Below are positions 7,538 to 15,008 of a DNA stretch of 16,405 nt, piece after piece; position 1 is the first letter of the stretch; the number at the start of each line of letters is the position of its first letter. The stretch comes from Gammaproteobacteria bacterium (GTDB lineage: Bacteria; Pseudomonadota; Gammaproteobacteria; SZUA-140). The notes under the pieces were generated by a model. The model made no database searches and was not told where the DNA came from. It saw nothing but the letters and a program-made list of their open reading frames with translations. The stretch spans positions 1 to 16,405 of the forward strand of contig JALSHQ010000259.1 in NCBI GenBank assembly GCA_026982145.1. The letters run 5' to 3'. The position numbers and the translations under genes were made by a program.

Positions 7538-8467
7538 TTACTTTTTTTCTGGGGAGGAGACCCTTTTTGCCCGCGGGTGCGCGCGGTCATAAACACGCGC
7601 AAGGTGTTGAAAATCGAGGTGGGTGTAGATCTGCGTGGTACTGATATCGGCGTGCCCCAGCAGCTCCTGTACTGCACGCAGGTCACCACTCGACTCCAGC
7701 AAATGGCTGGCAAAGCTATGGCGTAACATGTGCGGGTGGAGCGACTCCGCCAAGCCGCGCTGCACCGCCCACGCCCGTAACCGCAACTGAATGGCGCGGT
7801 GGCCGAGCCTCCGCCCACGTTTACTGATAAATAACGCGCTGTTGTCTGGGCTCACCCATTCGGCGCGGCACTGGAGCCACCCAGCCAGCGCCGCCAGCGC
7901 ATGTCGACCCACCGGTACGATGCGCGTCTTGCCCCCCTTACCCGTGATGCGGATAACCGCGTCGCACGGGTCAATGTCAGCGAGATTTAACCCGGTAAGT
8001 TCTGCCAGCCGCAGCCCGGAGGAGTAAATCAGCTCCATCATCGCCCTGTCGCGCAGCGCCAGTGGGTCACTCTCACCCGCATCAAGCAGCTGGTTCAGCT
8101 GATCAACATCAAGTGTTTTAGGCAGCTTACGCGCCACCTTGGGCGCACGCACCCCTTGCGCCGGGTTATGTTTCACCGCCCCTTCACGCAATAGGTAGTT
8201 AAATAGTGAGCGCAATGCAGAGAGCAGCCGCTGCAGACTACGCCCACCCAGCCCACGGCGGTGAAGCTGTGCCACAAGGCGGCGCACATGGTGCAGGTCT
8301 AATTGCTGCCAACTTTCGATGCGCTGCTCTCTGCAGTAACTCACCACCTTGCGCAGGTCACGGCGGTAGTTTTCCAGCGTTAGCGGTGAGAGGCGGCGCT
8401 CATTTTTCAGGTAATTAAAAAAAGCCTCACCCCCTTCAAACAGGGGGGAGGCTTTTGAATCTGCCAT
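7538..8467 (-). CDS. xerC: Site-specific tyrosine recombinase XerC
   Basis: XerC acts with XerD at dif to resolve chromosome dimers. From the ATG at 8467 the protein has 309 residues (298 in E. coli). It has the N-terminal SAM-like core-binding domain (about 9-95, starting EAFFNYLKNERRLSPLTLENY) and a C-terminal catalytic domain. All catalytic residues are visible: Arg153 (SSGLRLAEL), Lys177 (TGKGGKTR), His246 and Arg249 (HPHMLRHSFASH), His272 (LGHADIS) and the nucleophile Tyr281 (TQIYTHLDFQHLARVYD). The latter block and its DxAHPRAKR ending are typical of XerC rather than XerD. In-frame alternatives upstream are ATG 8479 and TTG 8485; no strong SD discriminates, and the extra residues are not conserved. 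It lies downstream of a DUF484 gene in the usual dapF-DUF484-xerC order. A terminator-like hairpin occupies roughly codons 4-17. Confidence 0.96.
   Translation of the reverse strand: MADSKASPLFEGGEAFFNYLKNERRLSPLTLENYRRDLRKVVSYCREQRIESWQQLDLHHVRRLVAQLHRRGLGGRSLQRLLSALRSLFNYLLREGAVKHNPAQGVRAPKVARKLPKTLDVDQLNQLLDAGESDPLALRDRAMMELIYSSGLRLAELTGLNLADIDPCDAVIRITGKGGKTRIVPVGRHALAALAGWLQCRAEWVSPDNSALFISKRGRRLGHRAIQLRLRAWAVQRGLAESLHPHMLRHSFASHLLESSGDLRAVQELLGHADISTTQIYTHLDFQHLARVYDRAHPRAKRVSSPEKK
8417..8456 (-). terminator. Terminator-like hairpin inside the 5' end of xerC
   Basis: Read on the minus strand, a 14-bp stem (AAAA-GCCTC-CCCCC paired with GGGGG-GAGGC-TTTT, with a single bulged T at 8429) closes an 8-nt loop (TGTTTGAA) and is followed by a run of seven T in total (8423-8417). 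The shape is that of a strong intrinsic terminator in the direction of xerC transcription. It nevertheless falls within the xerC reading frame, just after its start. The structure is certain from the sequence. Whether it terminates, attenuates or is kept open by translating ribosomes is not. Confidence 0.6.
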
Positions 8468-8510
8468 TTTACCGCCCATCGGCAACCATCAGCAATCAAC
8501 CCAGCGCATC

Positions 8511-9269
8511 TTATATTTCGCCTTCAGCTAAGAGGTGTGGGCGTAATTTACGGGTGATCAACGCACCGAGATATTTAAGAAACACCGTGCCGACACCGCT
8601 GCAAAAACGCCCCGCATCTTTACTGCCAATCGCGAGCACCCCGAGTGAAATCTCAGGTTTACCCGTTTTTTTATCGGCCATCATCAAGGGGAGCTGCGCC
8701 ACCGAGCGAATCTTAACCCCGGCATGCTCAAACAGCACGGCGGCCTCCGCGTCACTAATCACATCACAGGCAGGCTCTACCCCTTTGGCAATCGCCCCCA
8801 GCGCTTTAAACTGCGGGTCGTTTCTAGAGACAAACATCACCCGCAGGTCACCCATCTGGTCTGACTCCAGTGACACCATTGCGGGGTCAGCAAATAGGCA
8901 AAACGTGATGCCATCAGCATTAAAGTCATCTTTTAGGCTCTGTTGAATCAACCTTAATAGTGCTTCCAGCTCATGGGTCTCCAGCAGTAAGAGCACCAAT
9001 TTCTGCATCTTCAACATCAATTTATCATTAATCCGGGCCACTTCGACTAACGCCTTCAACTGCTGTTGATAGGCGGCACCCTGCTCACGCAGTATCGCCA
9101 CCTGCCGTTCGATCAGCGATACCGTTGCACCGGTCGTGTGGGTCACCTTCATTTGCGCTAACAACTCATCGCGCTCATTAAAAAAGCCGGGGTTTGCAGC
9201 CAGATAATCAGCCACACTTTTAGCATCGATCGCTTTCGCTGCTACATCCGAATCCTGTTGCACACTCAT
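8511..9269 (-). CDS. DUF484 family protein
   Basis: This 252-residue protein is recognisable as the DUF484 family, which is usually encoded between dapF and xerC in Gammaproteobacteria. The N-terminal part (about 14-45) has the conserved VADYLAANPGFFNERDELLAQMKV segment. A heptad-like helical region follows (about 50-100, ERQVAILREQGAAYQQQLKALVEVARINDKL), and the C-terminal part (about 105-245) resembles a GAF-like sensory fold ending in LGVLAIGSKDAGRFCSGVGTVFLKYLGALITRKL. Its function is not established and no ligand-binding residues can be assigned by eye. The ATG overlaps the dapF stop (ATGA), so translation is coupled to dapF; xerC follows within about 45 nt. Pfam-level assignment is confident; role unknown. 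Confidence 0.9.
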   Translation of the reverse strand: MSVQQDSDVAAKAIDAKSVADYLAANPGFFNERDELLAQMKVTHTTGATVSLIERQVAILREQGAAYQQQLKALVEVARINDKLMLKMQKLVLLLLETHELEALLRLIQQSLKDDFNADGITFCLFADPAMVSLESDQMGDLRVMFVSRNDPQFKALGAIAKGVEPACDVISDAEAAVLFEHAGVKIRSVAQLPLMMADKKTGKPEISLGVLAIGSKDAGRFCSGVGTVFLKYLGALITRKLRPHLLAEGEI

Positions 9270-10093
9270 AATTCGATCATTCCTTCATATACATGGGTGG
9301 CAGGACCTGTCATCCGCACCGAACTCGCTTCATCTGACCACCTGACCCAAAGTGAACCACCGGGCAGATCAACCAACACTTCATCTTCTAACACCCCCCA
9401 ACGCCGACCCACGGCAACCGCCGCGCAAGCACCAGAGCCACAAGCAAGCGTTTCACCCGCGCCGCGCTCAAATACGCGCAGGCGAATGTGACGCGCATCC
9501 ACCACCTCCATAAAGCCAACATTGACGCGTGCCGGGAAGCGAGAATGCCCCTCTATCAGTAGCCCCAAACGCGCCACGGGCGCATCTTCAAATGAGGCGA
9601 CCTGTAAAACAGCATGCGGGTTGCCCATCGAGACCGCACCGATCTCATAAACGGCATCCTCAATTTCAAGGGTATAACGTGGCGCTTCGGCATCAGCCAC
9701 AAACGGGATCTGTGCCGGTGAAAATTGCGGCACGCCCATCTCCACGGTCACCTGACCATTCTTTTCCATCGTCAAATGAATAATACCACCCGCCACTTCA
9801 ACGGGAATCACCGTTTTGTCACTCAACCCATGCTGATGCACAAACCGACCGAAGCAGCGTGCGCCGTTGCCACACTGCCCGACTTCGCCACCATCTGCAT
9901 TGAAGATGCGATAACGGAAATCCGCATCTGCAGATTCTGCTGCATCGACCAGCAGTAACTGGTCGCAACCGATGCCAAAGTGGCGGTCTGCAATAAAGCG
10001 AATCTGCGCGGTGGTCAGCACGATATCTTGGTTGATCGCATCGATCACCACAAAATCGTTTCCCAGCCCGTGCATTTTGCTAAATTTGATCAC
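9266..10093 (-). CDS. dapF: Diaminopimelate epimerase
   Basis: DapF converts LL- to meso-diaminopimelate, the precursor of lysine and the cross-linking residue of peptidoglycan. It is cytosolic and cofactor-free. The 275 residues include both catalytic cysteines: Cys74 in GQCGNGARC and Cys218 in TLACGSGACAAV. The start MIKFSKMHGLGNDFVV is typical and uses GTG at 10093; an AGGG lies a few nt upstream. GNPH (158-161) and the duplicated epimerase domain layout are as expected. It is the first gene of the minus-strand run, divergent from trmO across 147 nt, and overlaps the DUF484 gene by 4 nt. lysA, often next to dapF, is not upstream here. Confidence 0.98.
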   Translation of the reverse strand: MIKFSKMHGLGNDFVVIDAINQDIVLTTAQIRFIADRHFGIGCDQLLLVDAAESADADFRYRIFNADGGEVGQCGNGARCFGRFVHQHGLSDKTVIPVEVAGGIIHLTMEKNGQVTVEMGVPQFSPAQIPFVADAEAPRYTLEIEDAVYEIGAVSMGNPHAVLQVASFEDAPVARLGLLIEGHSRFPARVNVGFMEVVDARHIRLRVFERGAGETLACGSGACAAVAVGRRWGVLEDEVLVDLPGGSLWVRWSDEASSVRMTGPATHVYEGMIEL

Positions 10094-10120
10094 ATCTCAA
10101 CCCTGCGCATAATGGCGCTT

Positions 10121-10150
10121 AGTATACCCCTAATAAAAGGGATGATTAAA
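10121..10150 (-). promoter_or_regulatory. dapF: Candidate sigma-70 promoter of dapF
   Basis: On the minus strand there is TATACT (10126-10121, 5 of 6 consensus positions). With an 18-nt spacer it is preceded by TTTAAT (10150-10145), a weak -35. A start about 7 nt further on would give a leader of roughly 20 nt before the GTG. The palindrome at 10142-10154 overlaps the -35 element. Confidence 0.45.
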
Positions 10151-10154
10151 TCAT
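10142..10154. repeat. Palindrome in the dapF/trmO divergent promoter region
   Basis: ATGATT-A-AATCAT is a perfect 13-bp inverted repeat. The flanks GGG and CCC also pair, with one unpaired T on the right side. It overlaps the probable dapF -35 element and lies about 47 nt upstream of the trmO -10, a position suited to an operator. The binding protein is unknown, and AT-rich palindromes of this size can arise by chance. Confidence 0.45.
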
Positions 10155-10200
10155 TCCCCTAGCCCTTTCCCACAACAAGCTTATTGGGCGACTCGCGTTA

Positions 10201-10206
10201 TATAAT
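10201..10206 (+). promoter_or_regulatory. Candidate -10 element of trmO
   Basis: A perfect TATAAT lies 34 nt upstream of the chosen trmO start. The hexamer 17 nt upstream is not a good -35. If it is used, the TTG at 10184 lies upstream of the transcript, which supports the start at 10241. Confidence 0.45.
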
Positions 10207-10240
10207 TTCACTATCACACATACTCACAGGCACGGCTCTT

Positions 10241-10969
10241 TTGAACCACACTATCGAACCCATCGGCATCATTCACTCCTGCTTCAAGGAGCTTTTTGGC
10301 ACACCTCGTCAGCCGGGATTAATCAAAGCGGCGCGCGGCTGGATTGAGTTCTATCCACCATTTGATCGCACCGAGGCGTTTACCGGGCTGGAGGATATTT
10401 CACACATATGGATCACTTTTCTCTTTCACCAAAGCCTTAACAATGAAACCAACCTCACCGTGCGCCCGCCGCGCAAAGCGGGAAAACGGATGGGGGTATT
10501 TGCCACGCGCGCGCCCAACCGACCCAATCAGGTCGGCCAGTCAGTGGTTGCGCTGGAGCAGCTCGAGGTACGCAATGGCAAAGTTGTGCTGCATATTAAA
10601 GGGCTGGATTTGATCGAAGGGACACCCGTCATCGACATTAAACCCTATATCCCCTATGTCGATGCGATTGCGGATGCCCACGGGGGCTTTGCACACTTGC
10701 CGCCTGAGCCCTGTTTTCAGGTTCGCTTTAGTGATGAAGCCGCACAGCAAGTGGCGGTGTTTGAGCGACAGTATCCAGAGCTGCGTTTATTGATCAGCGA
10801 AATTTTGCGGTATGACCCACGCCCGATTTATCTGCGTAAGCTGGCCAATAAAAAACGGCTTGGGTTCCTGCTTTATGCGCTGGATGTACGGGCTGAAATT
10901 GAGGATGAGCAAACAGTAGTCGTCACCCACGTTGCAAGCGCAAACTCGGTGCCGAGCCAAATCAAGTGA
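10241..10969 (+). CDS. trmO: tRNA (N6-threonylcarbamoyladenosine(37)-N6)-methyltransferase TrmO
   Basis: TrmO (YaeB/TsaA family) uses SAM to N6-methylate t6A37 in threonine tRNAs, fine-tuning decoding. From TTG 10241 the protein has 242 residues (235 in E. coli) and begins MNHTIEPIGIIHSCFKELF, aligning with the family start about eight residues before the conserved GxIxS segment. Signature stretches are FGTPRQPGLIKAARG, GVFATRAPNRPNQVG (about 88-102) and GTPVIDIKPYIPYVD in the beta-barrel UPF0066 domain. A C-terminal extension carries EILRYDPRPIYLR, as in the proteobacterial enzymes. The reading frame stays open back to TTG 10184, but the extra 19 residues are unconserved and overlap the probable promoter. 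The gene is a single unit divergent from dapF; no terminator is obvious after it. Confidence 0.94.
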   Translation: MNHTIEPIGIIHSCFKELFGTPRQPGLIKAARGWIEFYPPFDRTEAFTGLEDISHIWITFLFHQSLNNETNLTVRPPRKAGKRMGVFATRAPNRPNQVGQSVVALEQLEVRNGKVVLHIKGLDLIEGTPVIDIKPYIPYVDAIADAHGGFAHLPPEPCFQVRFSDEAAQQVAVFERQYPELRLLISEILRYDPRPIYLRKLANKKRLGFLLYALDVRAEIEDEQTVVVTHVASANSVPSQIK

Positions 10970-11054
10970 AATTCAGATTTTATTTCGCCTCATCCGGGCT
11001 ATTCTCCTATAGTGATTCTGCCGGTCGATTGTGAAAATCTAACTAATCGATAAT

Positions 11055-11067
11055 TTCAATGATTGAA
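11055..11067. repeat. Perfect palindrome upstream of the cytochrome c peroxidase gene
   Basis: TTCAAT-G-ATTGAA is an exact 13-bp inverted repeat in an AT-rich stretch about 90 nt before the peroxidase ATG. It is a plausible operator. It does not match the FNR consensus (TTGAT-N4-ATCAA), and I cannot assign a regulator. Confidence 0.45.
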
Positions 11068-11088
11068 TAAGATTTAATTCGTTAGCTC

Positions 11089-11121
11089 ACTTGGAAGATC
11101 TCGCCTATGATCACTCCAAGT
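11089..11121 (+). promoter_or_regulatory. Stem-loop in the leader of the peroxidase gene
   Basis: ACTTGGA (11089-11095) pairs with TCCAAGT (11115-11121). Inside, GATC (11097-11100) pairs with GATC (11109-11112) around an 8-nt loop. The hairpin ends about 23 nt before the SD AAGGAGA (11144-11150). It may be an mRNA leader structure or a DNA operator; a TATGAT -10-like hexamer (11106-11111) lies within it. Confidence 0.4.
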
Positions 11122-11155
11122 TTAGCTTTACCCTCAACCCATCAAGGAGAATAAG

Positions 11156-12169
11156 ATGAAACGTTTTATGACTGCTATCGTCATCCTAGCATCAAGCCCA
11201 GCGCTTGCGCTCAACGCGATCCCAGACGGGGTACCCACCCCTTCAGATAACCCTATGAGCAGTGCCAAAGTTGAGCTAGGCAAACAGCTCTTTTTTGACC
11301 CGCGCCTCTCGATTGACGGCACCGTCTCCTGTAATTCATGCCATAACGTGATGGCCAGCGGCACTGATAATCGCCCCACCTCCGTTGGGGTCAACGGTCA
11401 GCGTGGCGGGCGCAACGCACCCACCGTGTGGAACTCAGCCTTCCTCACCACTCAGTTCTGGGACGGCCGCGCGGCAACGCTGGAAGATCAAGCGAAGGGA
11501 CCACCCTTGAACCCGATCGAAATGGGCATGCCGAGTGAGCAAGCCGTCGTGGATCGCCTCAGCACTATTCCGGGCTACAAAAAACAGTTCGAAGCGATTT
11601 TCGGGGCCGTCACCTATGACAACATGGCAAAAGCCATTGCCGCCTACGAGCGCACCTTGATCACCATTAACAGCCCATTTGACCGCTATATGAAGGGTGA
11701 TAAAAAGGCGATGTCAAATAAAGCGATTTCAGGCATGAAACGTTTTGAGCAGGTCGGTTGCTCCAGCTGTCACAACGGCGTTAACTTCGCAGGACCTGCG
11801 CTTGATACAGGCACAGGTTTTTTTCAGAAATTCCCGGTACACAACAACCCGCTCATCGCTAAATATAAACTGGCGGATGACAAAGGGCGCTATGAAGTGA
11901 CTAAAGATAAAGCCGATATCAACACTTGGCGGGTACCCAGCTTGCGTAACATCGCGGTAACAGCACCTTACTTTCATAACGGTGCCGTGAACTCGCTCGG
12001 TGAGGCGGTGCGTGTGATGGCCGCCAGCCAGCTCGACAAGAAACTCTCTGCAACTGAGGTCGATGAAATTGTCGCCTTTCTGGAGTCACTGACGGGTGAG
12101 TTCCCTGTTCAAACCATGCCAAGACTGCCTGACATCAGCGGCAGCAGCCTAGTAGGCGCCATCAAATAG
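11156..12169 (+). CDS. Di-haem cytochrome-c peroxidase / MauG family protein, periplasmic
   Basis: The protein has 337 residues with a signal peptide (about 1-19, cleavage near ALA-LN). It carries two c-type haem motifs, CNSCH (59-63) and CSSCH (202-206), in the two-domain layout of bacterial di-haem peroxidases. Family blocks are GKQLFFDPRLS, RNAPTVWNSAF, FWDGRAATLEDQAKGP, NPIEMGMP (Glu122 is the likely catalytic acid) and RVPSLRNIAVTAPYFHNGAV. Met289 in RVMAASQL fits the Met ligand of the high-potential haem. Classical enzymes carry a distal His in the SIGHxWQ-type loop; here it reads SVGVNGQRGG, and no His occurs between residues 63 and 206. The likely role is peroxide reduction with electrons from cytochrome c, although MauG-like oxidation of another substrate is possible. 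A strong SD (AAGGAGA, 5-nt spacer) precedes the ATG; a terminator follows, so it is probably monocistronic. Confidence 0.93.
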   Translation: MKRFMTAIVILASSPALALNAIPDGVPTPSDNPMSSAKVELGKQLFFDPRLSIDGTVSCNSCHNVMASGTDNRPTSVGVNGQRGGRNAPTVWNSAFLTTQFWDGRAATLEDQAKGPPLNPIEMGMPSEQAVVDRLSTIPGYKKQFEAIFGAVTYDNMAKAIAAYERTLITINSPFDRYMKGDKKAMSNKAISGMKRFEQVGCSSCHNGVNFAGPALDTGTGFFQKFPVHNNPLIAKYKLADDKGRYEVTKDKADINTWRVPSLRNIAVTAPYFHNGAVNSLGEAVRVMAASQLDKKLSATEVDEIVAFLESLTGEFPVQTMPRLPDISGSSLVGAIK

Positions 12170-12178
12170 CATGCCACC

Positions 12179-12203
12179 AACCAGCCCGGAAGGGCTGGTT
12201 TTT
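12179..12203 (+). terminator. Intrinsic terminator of the peroxidase gene
   Basis: AACCAGCCC (12179-12187) pairs perfectly with GGGCTGGTT (12192-12200) around a GGAA tetraloop. A run of five T (12199-12203) overlaps the end of the stem. It lies 10 nt after the stop codon. Confidence 0.9.
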
Positions 12204-12289
12204 ATGAGCACTTTCAAAGCACGCTAATTCTTAGCCCACCAATGCAACAAAACTCATAGCGCAAAAGAGCTACCCGTTAACGAAATTGC

Positions 12290-13384
12290 TCACTCTTTTT
12301 TGCTATCACGCAGTCGCTGTAGTTTTTCAAGAATTCGTTCTGCCCGTGTAATATGTGCTTGTGCCTGCCTATTCTCAGGATCGACTTCAAGTACACGCTG
12401 CCACGAAGCAATCGCCTGTTGATACTCTCCAAGCCCATAGTGCTCAACCCCAAGGTTCAACCCTTCATTGACCTGTTTTTCAATCATAAACTCAAGCTGC
12501 TGTACAAGCTGTTGTTCACCCTCATCCAGTTCCCCCAATAATTTTAAGCGTGCAATATAATCAAGGGCGTCGCTAAGCTCACGATCAGCTAGCGCCTGCT
12601 GAAAAGAGCCTTGCAAGATTTTTCGCATATGCTTTCTGCTATTCATCACGGCTTGGCGCTGCTTTTGTTGATCAGCCACTTGTGAACGCAGTTTATTAGC
12701 CGCAACCTGCTCCTGTTGTGTTGCAAGATTTTTGCGAGCCGTTTCTATTTCAGGCGCAGGATCAAGCTGCCAGGCTAGATCAAGTATCTTTTGCGCACGC
12801 AATAGTTCCCCCTGCGCTAGCGCAAGCTCCCCCTCCTTACCCAGCGCTACCGCCACTTTTTTTGACTCCCTTTGCGCATCTTCTTGCCGGCGGGCTTTAA
12901 ACCAGCTACTGGGCGTGATCAGCAACAGCTCTTCCCGAGTGAGGTCACGCTGCCTCAACCACTCGCCTTGCGCAATAAGCTGGTTCAACTCCAGCGTCGC
13001 CACCCGCTGATCGCGCTTAAGCTGTAATGCCTGCAGTGCCTGTGTTAATGGCTCACTGCTGGGTAAGAGGCTAAGCGCTTGTTCATAGTGCTCTATCGCC
13101 ACTTGCCATCTGCCTGCTTGTTCGAGTTCATCGCCTTGCGCCAAAGCCTGCTGCTCGTACGCTTTTGCCTGCTTATCAACAGTTTCAGTCAGCACTAACA
13201 CTTGTGAGTAGTCAGGATGTGAAGCGGGCACTTTAGAGAGTATCGCCTGCGCCTGACCATAATATTGCTGCTCGACTAGCAGGTCGATTTTTTCAAGCAG
13301 ATTGGAAGAGCGTGCGCTGATGTAGGCGCAGCCCTGTACAAACGTTATCAATAAAACAACCGAGATGAGTTTGCATCTATTCAT
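12290..13384 (-). CDS. TPR / coiled-coil lipoprotein of unknown function
   Basis: The 364-residue protein starts with a lipoprotein signal: a basic N-terminus, the hydrophobic SVVLLITFV and a lipobox ending FVQGC, with Cys19 as the lipidation site. Ala follows the Cys, which favours outer-membrane sorting. The rest is helical and rich in Gln, Leu, Glu and Arg. Repeats of TPR type are visible around 35-60 (EQQYYGQAQAILSKVPASHP), 95-120 (AGRWQVAIEHYEQALSLLPS) and most clearly near the C-terminus (about 317-345, LGEYQQAIASWQRVLEVDPENRQA). Charged coiled-coil segments lie between. It overlaps the cyclase gene by ATGA, so the two are co-translated. A natural hypothesis is that it meets the periplasmic part of the cyclase at the envelope, but no specific function can be read from the sequence. 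Confidence 0.85.
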   Translation of the reverse strand: MNRCKLISVVLLITFVQGCAYISARSSNLLEKIDLLVEQQYYGQAQAILSKVPASHPDYSQVLVLTETVDKQAKAYEQQALAQGDELEQAGRWQVAIEHYEQALSLLPSSEPLTQALQALQLKRDQRVATLELNQLIAQGEWLRQRDLTREELLLITPSSWFKARRQEDAQRESKKVAVALGKEGELALAQGELLRAQKILDLAWQLDPAPEIETARKNLATQQEQVAANKLRSQVADQQKQRQAVMNSRKHMRKILQGSFQQALADRELSDALDYIARLKLLGELDEGEQQLVQQLEFMIEKQVNEGLNLGVEHYGLGEYQQAIASWQRVLEVDPENRQAQAHITRAERILEKLQRLRDSKKE

Positions 13385-14853
13385 GTTGACAGCGATACAA
13401 CACCCGGTTTCAAAATAGCACTTAATGTGCTGTCGACCACGGATTGGTGTTTCACTTCAACACCTACCACATGGTAAGTCAGCACAGGTGCTTTTTTACC
13501 CTTCAGCCTGAATTTTTTAAAGCGAGTACAAACCATTCCCTGTGGTTGCAGTTGCAGGTTAAGCTCTTCACTAATCAGAATTTCATCGGCACCTGCGACA
13601 GCGGCAAGGCGTGAGGCGGTGTTCACCACATCCCCCACCACGGTGTAATCCATCCGTTCAGCTGCGCCCATATTGCCAGCCAGCATCATGCCGCTATTGA
13701 TCCCGATACTGAAGTGGAGTTGCACCAAGCCCTGCTGCGCCCTTTTCTGGTTCAGCGTTTTAATCAATTTTTGAATCGTAATCGCACAAACCGCCGCCTG
13801 AAAGCAGTGCTTTGGATCAGGCTCAGGCACACCGAAAACCAACATTGCACAGTCCCCAATATATTTATCAACATGGCCACCGTAGCCATGAGCCGCCTGC
13901 GCAATGATACTGAAATACTCATTGAGTAAGCTGTTCACCTCTTCAGGGTGCAACTGTTCAGAGAGCTGAGTAAAACCGACAATATCCGCAAACAGTACGC
14001 TCGCCTCAACATGCTGCCCACCCAATTTCACCTGACTCATATTAGACAGCAGCGCTTTGGCAACCTTGGGAGAAACATAACGCGAGAATGTCTGCTCCAC
14101 CTGCTCTTTGCGCCGCAGTCCCTCTGTCATCTCGTTCATCGCACACATCAAGAAACCGAGTTCATCTTTGCGCTGGTCATTGAGCCGTACGCTGTAATCC
14201 CCTGCTGTAATGGCATGCCCTGCATTAATCAGCTGGTGAATCGGCCGCGTTAAGCGTCTCCCCAAAATGAAAGAGGCAATAAACCCCAGCAGCACTAGCA
14301 ACAGCGTTGCGCCACCCACGGTTCGAATGGTCTCTTGTTGGGCTAGCTGTCTCAAGCGAATATCGAAGGTGATCAGCGCATAACCGGCGGTAACATCCAT
14401 AAAGTCGATCGGCCTAAAAAATGAAAGCATCTCACCGTGCGGCTCATTTAAGCTACTTTGTTGCCACGCCAGCTTTTCTATCCGCCCCAGCGCAGCGGCA
14501 ATGCGTACATCGGCAGGCACCACCCCTTTTTTGGCGATCACCTCTTTATTTTCATCGTAGAGCGCTGCACCCAGAATGCTCTCTTCACCCGCGAGGCTGT
14601 TAACGATAATCTCAAGACTAAGATGGTCATTCGCTAACAATGGCTCACGAGAAAACTCCGCCATCTGCCTCAGCACCGTGCTGCCCGCTTCGCTCACCTG
14701 TCGCTCAAGAATATCGCTCTGATTATGCACAATGAACAACCCTAGCAGTGCCATGCCACTGCTAATTAACAGCGTAAACACCAGCGCCAATTTATAGGCG
14801 ATGGGGAAATACGCTGGCAAAAATGCTGTCGGTTTGCTGCGGGTACTTTCCAT
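13381..14853 (-). CDS. Membrane-bound class III adenylate cyclase with periplasmic sensor and HAMP domain
   Basis: The protein has 490 residues. Order of parts: cytoplasmic N-terminus, TM1 (about 20-42), periplasmic sensor region (about 43-175), TM2 (about 180-198), HAMP (about 199-250, starting RRLTRPIHQLINAG), a short linker, then a class III nucleotide cyclase domain (about 283-460). Catalytic residues are present: metal-binding Asp290 (VLFADIVGF) and Asp334 (DKYIGDCAMLVFG), and transition-state Asn411 and Arg415 (VVNTASRL). Lys330 and Thr404 are at the base-selecting positions; a Lys/Thr pair is found in known bacterial adenylate cyclases, so cAMP is the expected product rather than cGMP. 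The sensor region is not a recognisable domain to me; its SREPLLANDHLSLEIIVNSLAGEESILGAALYD stretch resembles the double-helix/PAS-like sensors of HAMP proteins. The downstream lipoprotein gene overlaps by 4 nt. The ATG lacks a clear SD. Confidence 0.93.
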   Translation of the reverse strand: MESTRSKPTAFLPAYFPIAYKLALVFTLLISSGMALLGLFIVHNQSDILERQVSEAGSTVLRQMAEFSREPLLANDHLSLEIIVNSLAGEESILGAALYDENKEVIAKKGVVPADVRIAAALGRIEKLAWQQSSLNEPHGEMLSFFRPIDFMDVTAGYALITFDIRLRQLAQQETIRTVGGATLLLVLLGFIASFILGRRLTRPIHQLINAGHAITAGDYSVRLNDQRKDELGFLMCAMNEMTEGLRRKEQVEQTFSRYVSPKVAKALLSNMSQVKLGGQHVEASVLFADIVGFTQLSEQLHPEEVNSLLNEYFSIIAQAAHGYGGHVDKYIGDCAMLVFGVPEPDPKHCFQAAVCAITIQKLIKTLNQKRAQQGLVQLHFSIGINSGMMLAGNMGAAERMDYTVVGDVVNTASRLAAVAGADEILISEELNLQLQPQGMVCTRFKKFRLKGKKAPVLTYHVVGVEVKHQSVVDSTLSAILKPGVVSLST

Positions 14854-14882
14854 TATTTTTTCAGAAACTTAACGAGTTCTTT

Positions 14883-14891
14883 ATTATCGCA
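14883..14891 (-). promoter_or_regulatory. Candidate extended -10 promoter of the cyclase operon
   Basis: Minus-strand TGC-GATAAT is an extended -10 (TGN plus 5 of 6 of TATAAT) about 30 nt upstream of the cyclase ATG. There is no good -35, which extended -10 promoters tolerate. Confidence 0.35.
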
Positions 14892-15008
14892 CAGGAAGCC
14901 GCTTACAGCTCATCGACGCTCAAAAGCAACGGCTCAGAGTGCAGTTTAGCAGGTTGCTCTGACCACCGCCCAGCTCCTTCAATCCCGCCGACGCTCCTTA
15001 TGAGGCGA

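Noticed and set aside
10184..10240. Longer TrmO starting at TTG 10184.
   Set aside because: The 19 extra residues are unconserved in the family and the frame would include a perfect TATAAT likely to be the promoter; TTG 10241 gives the expected start.
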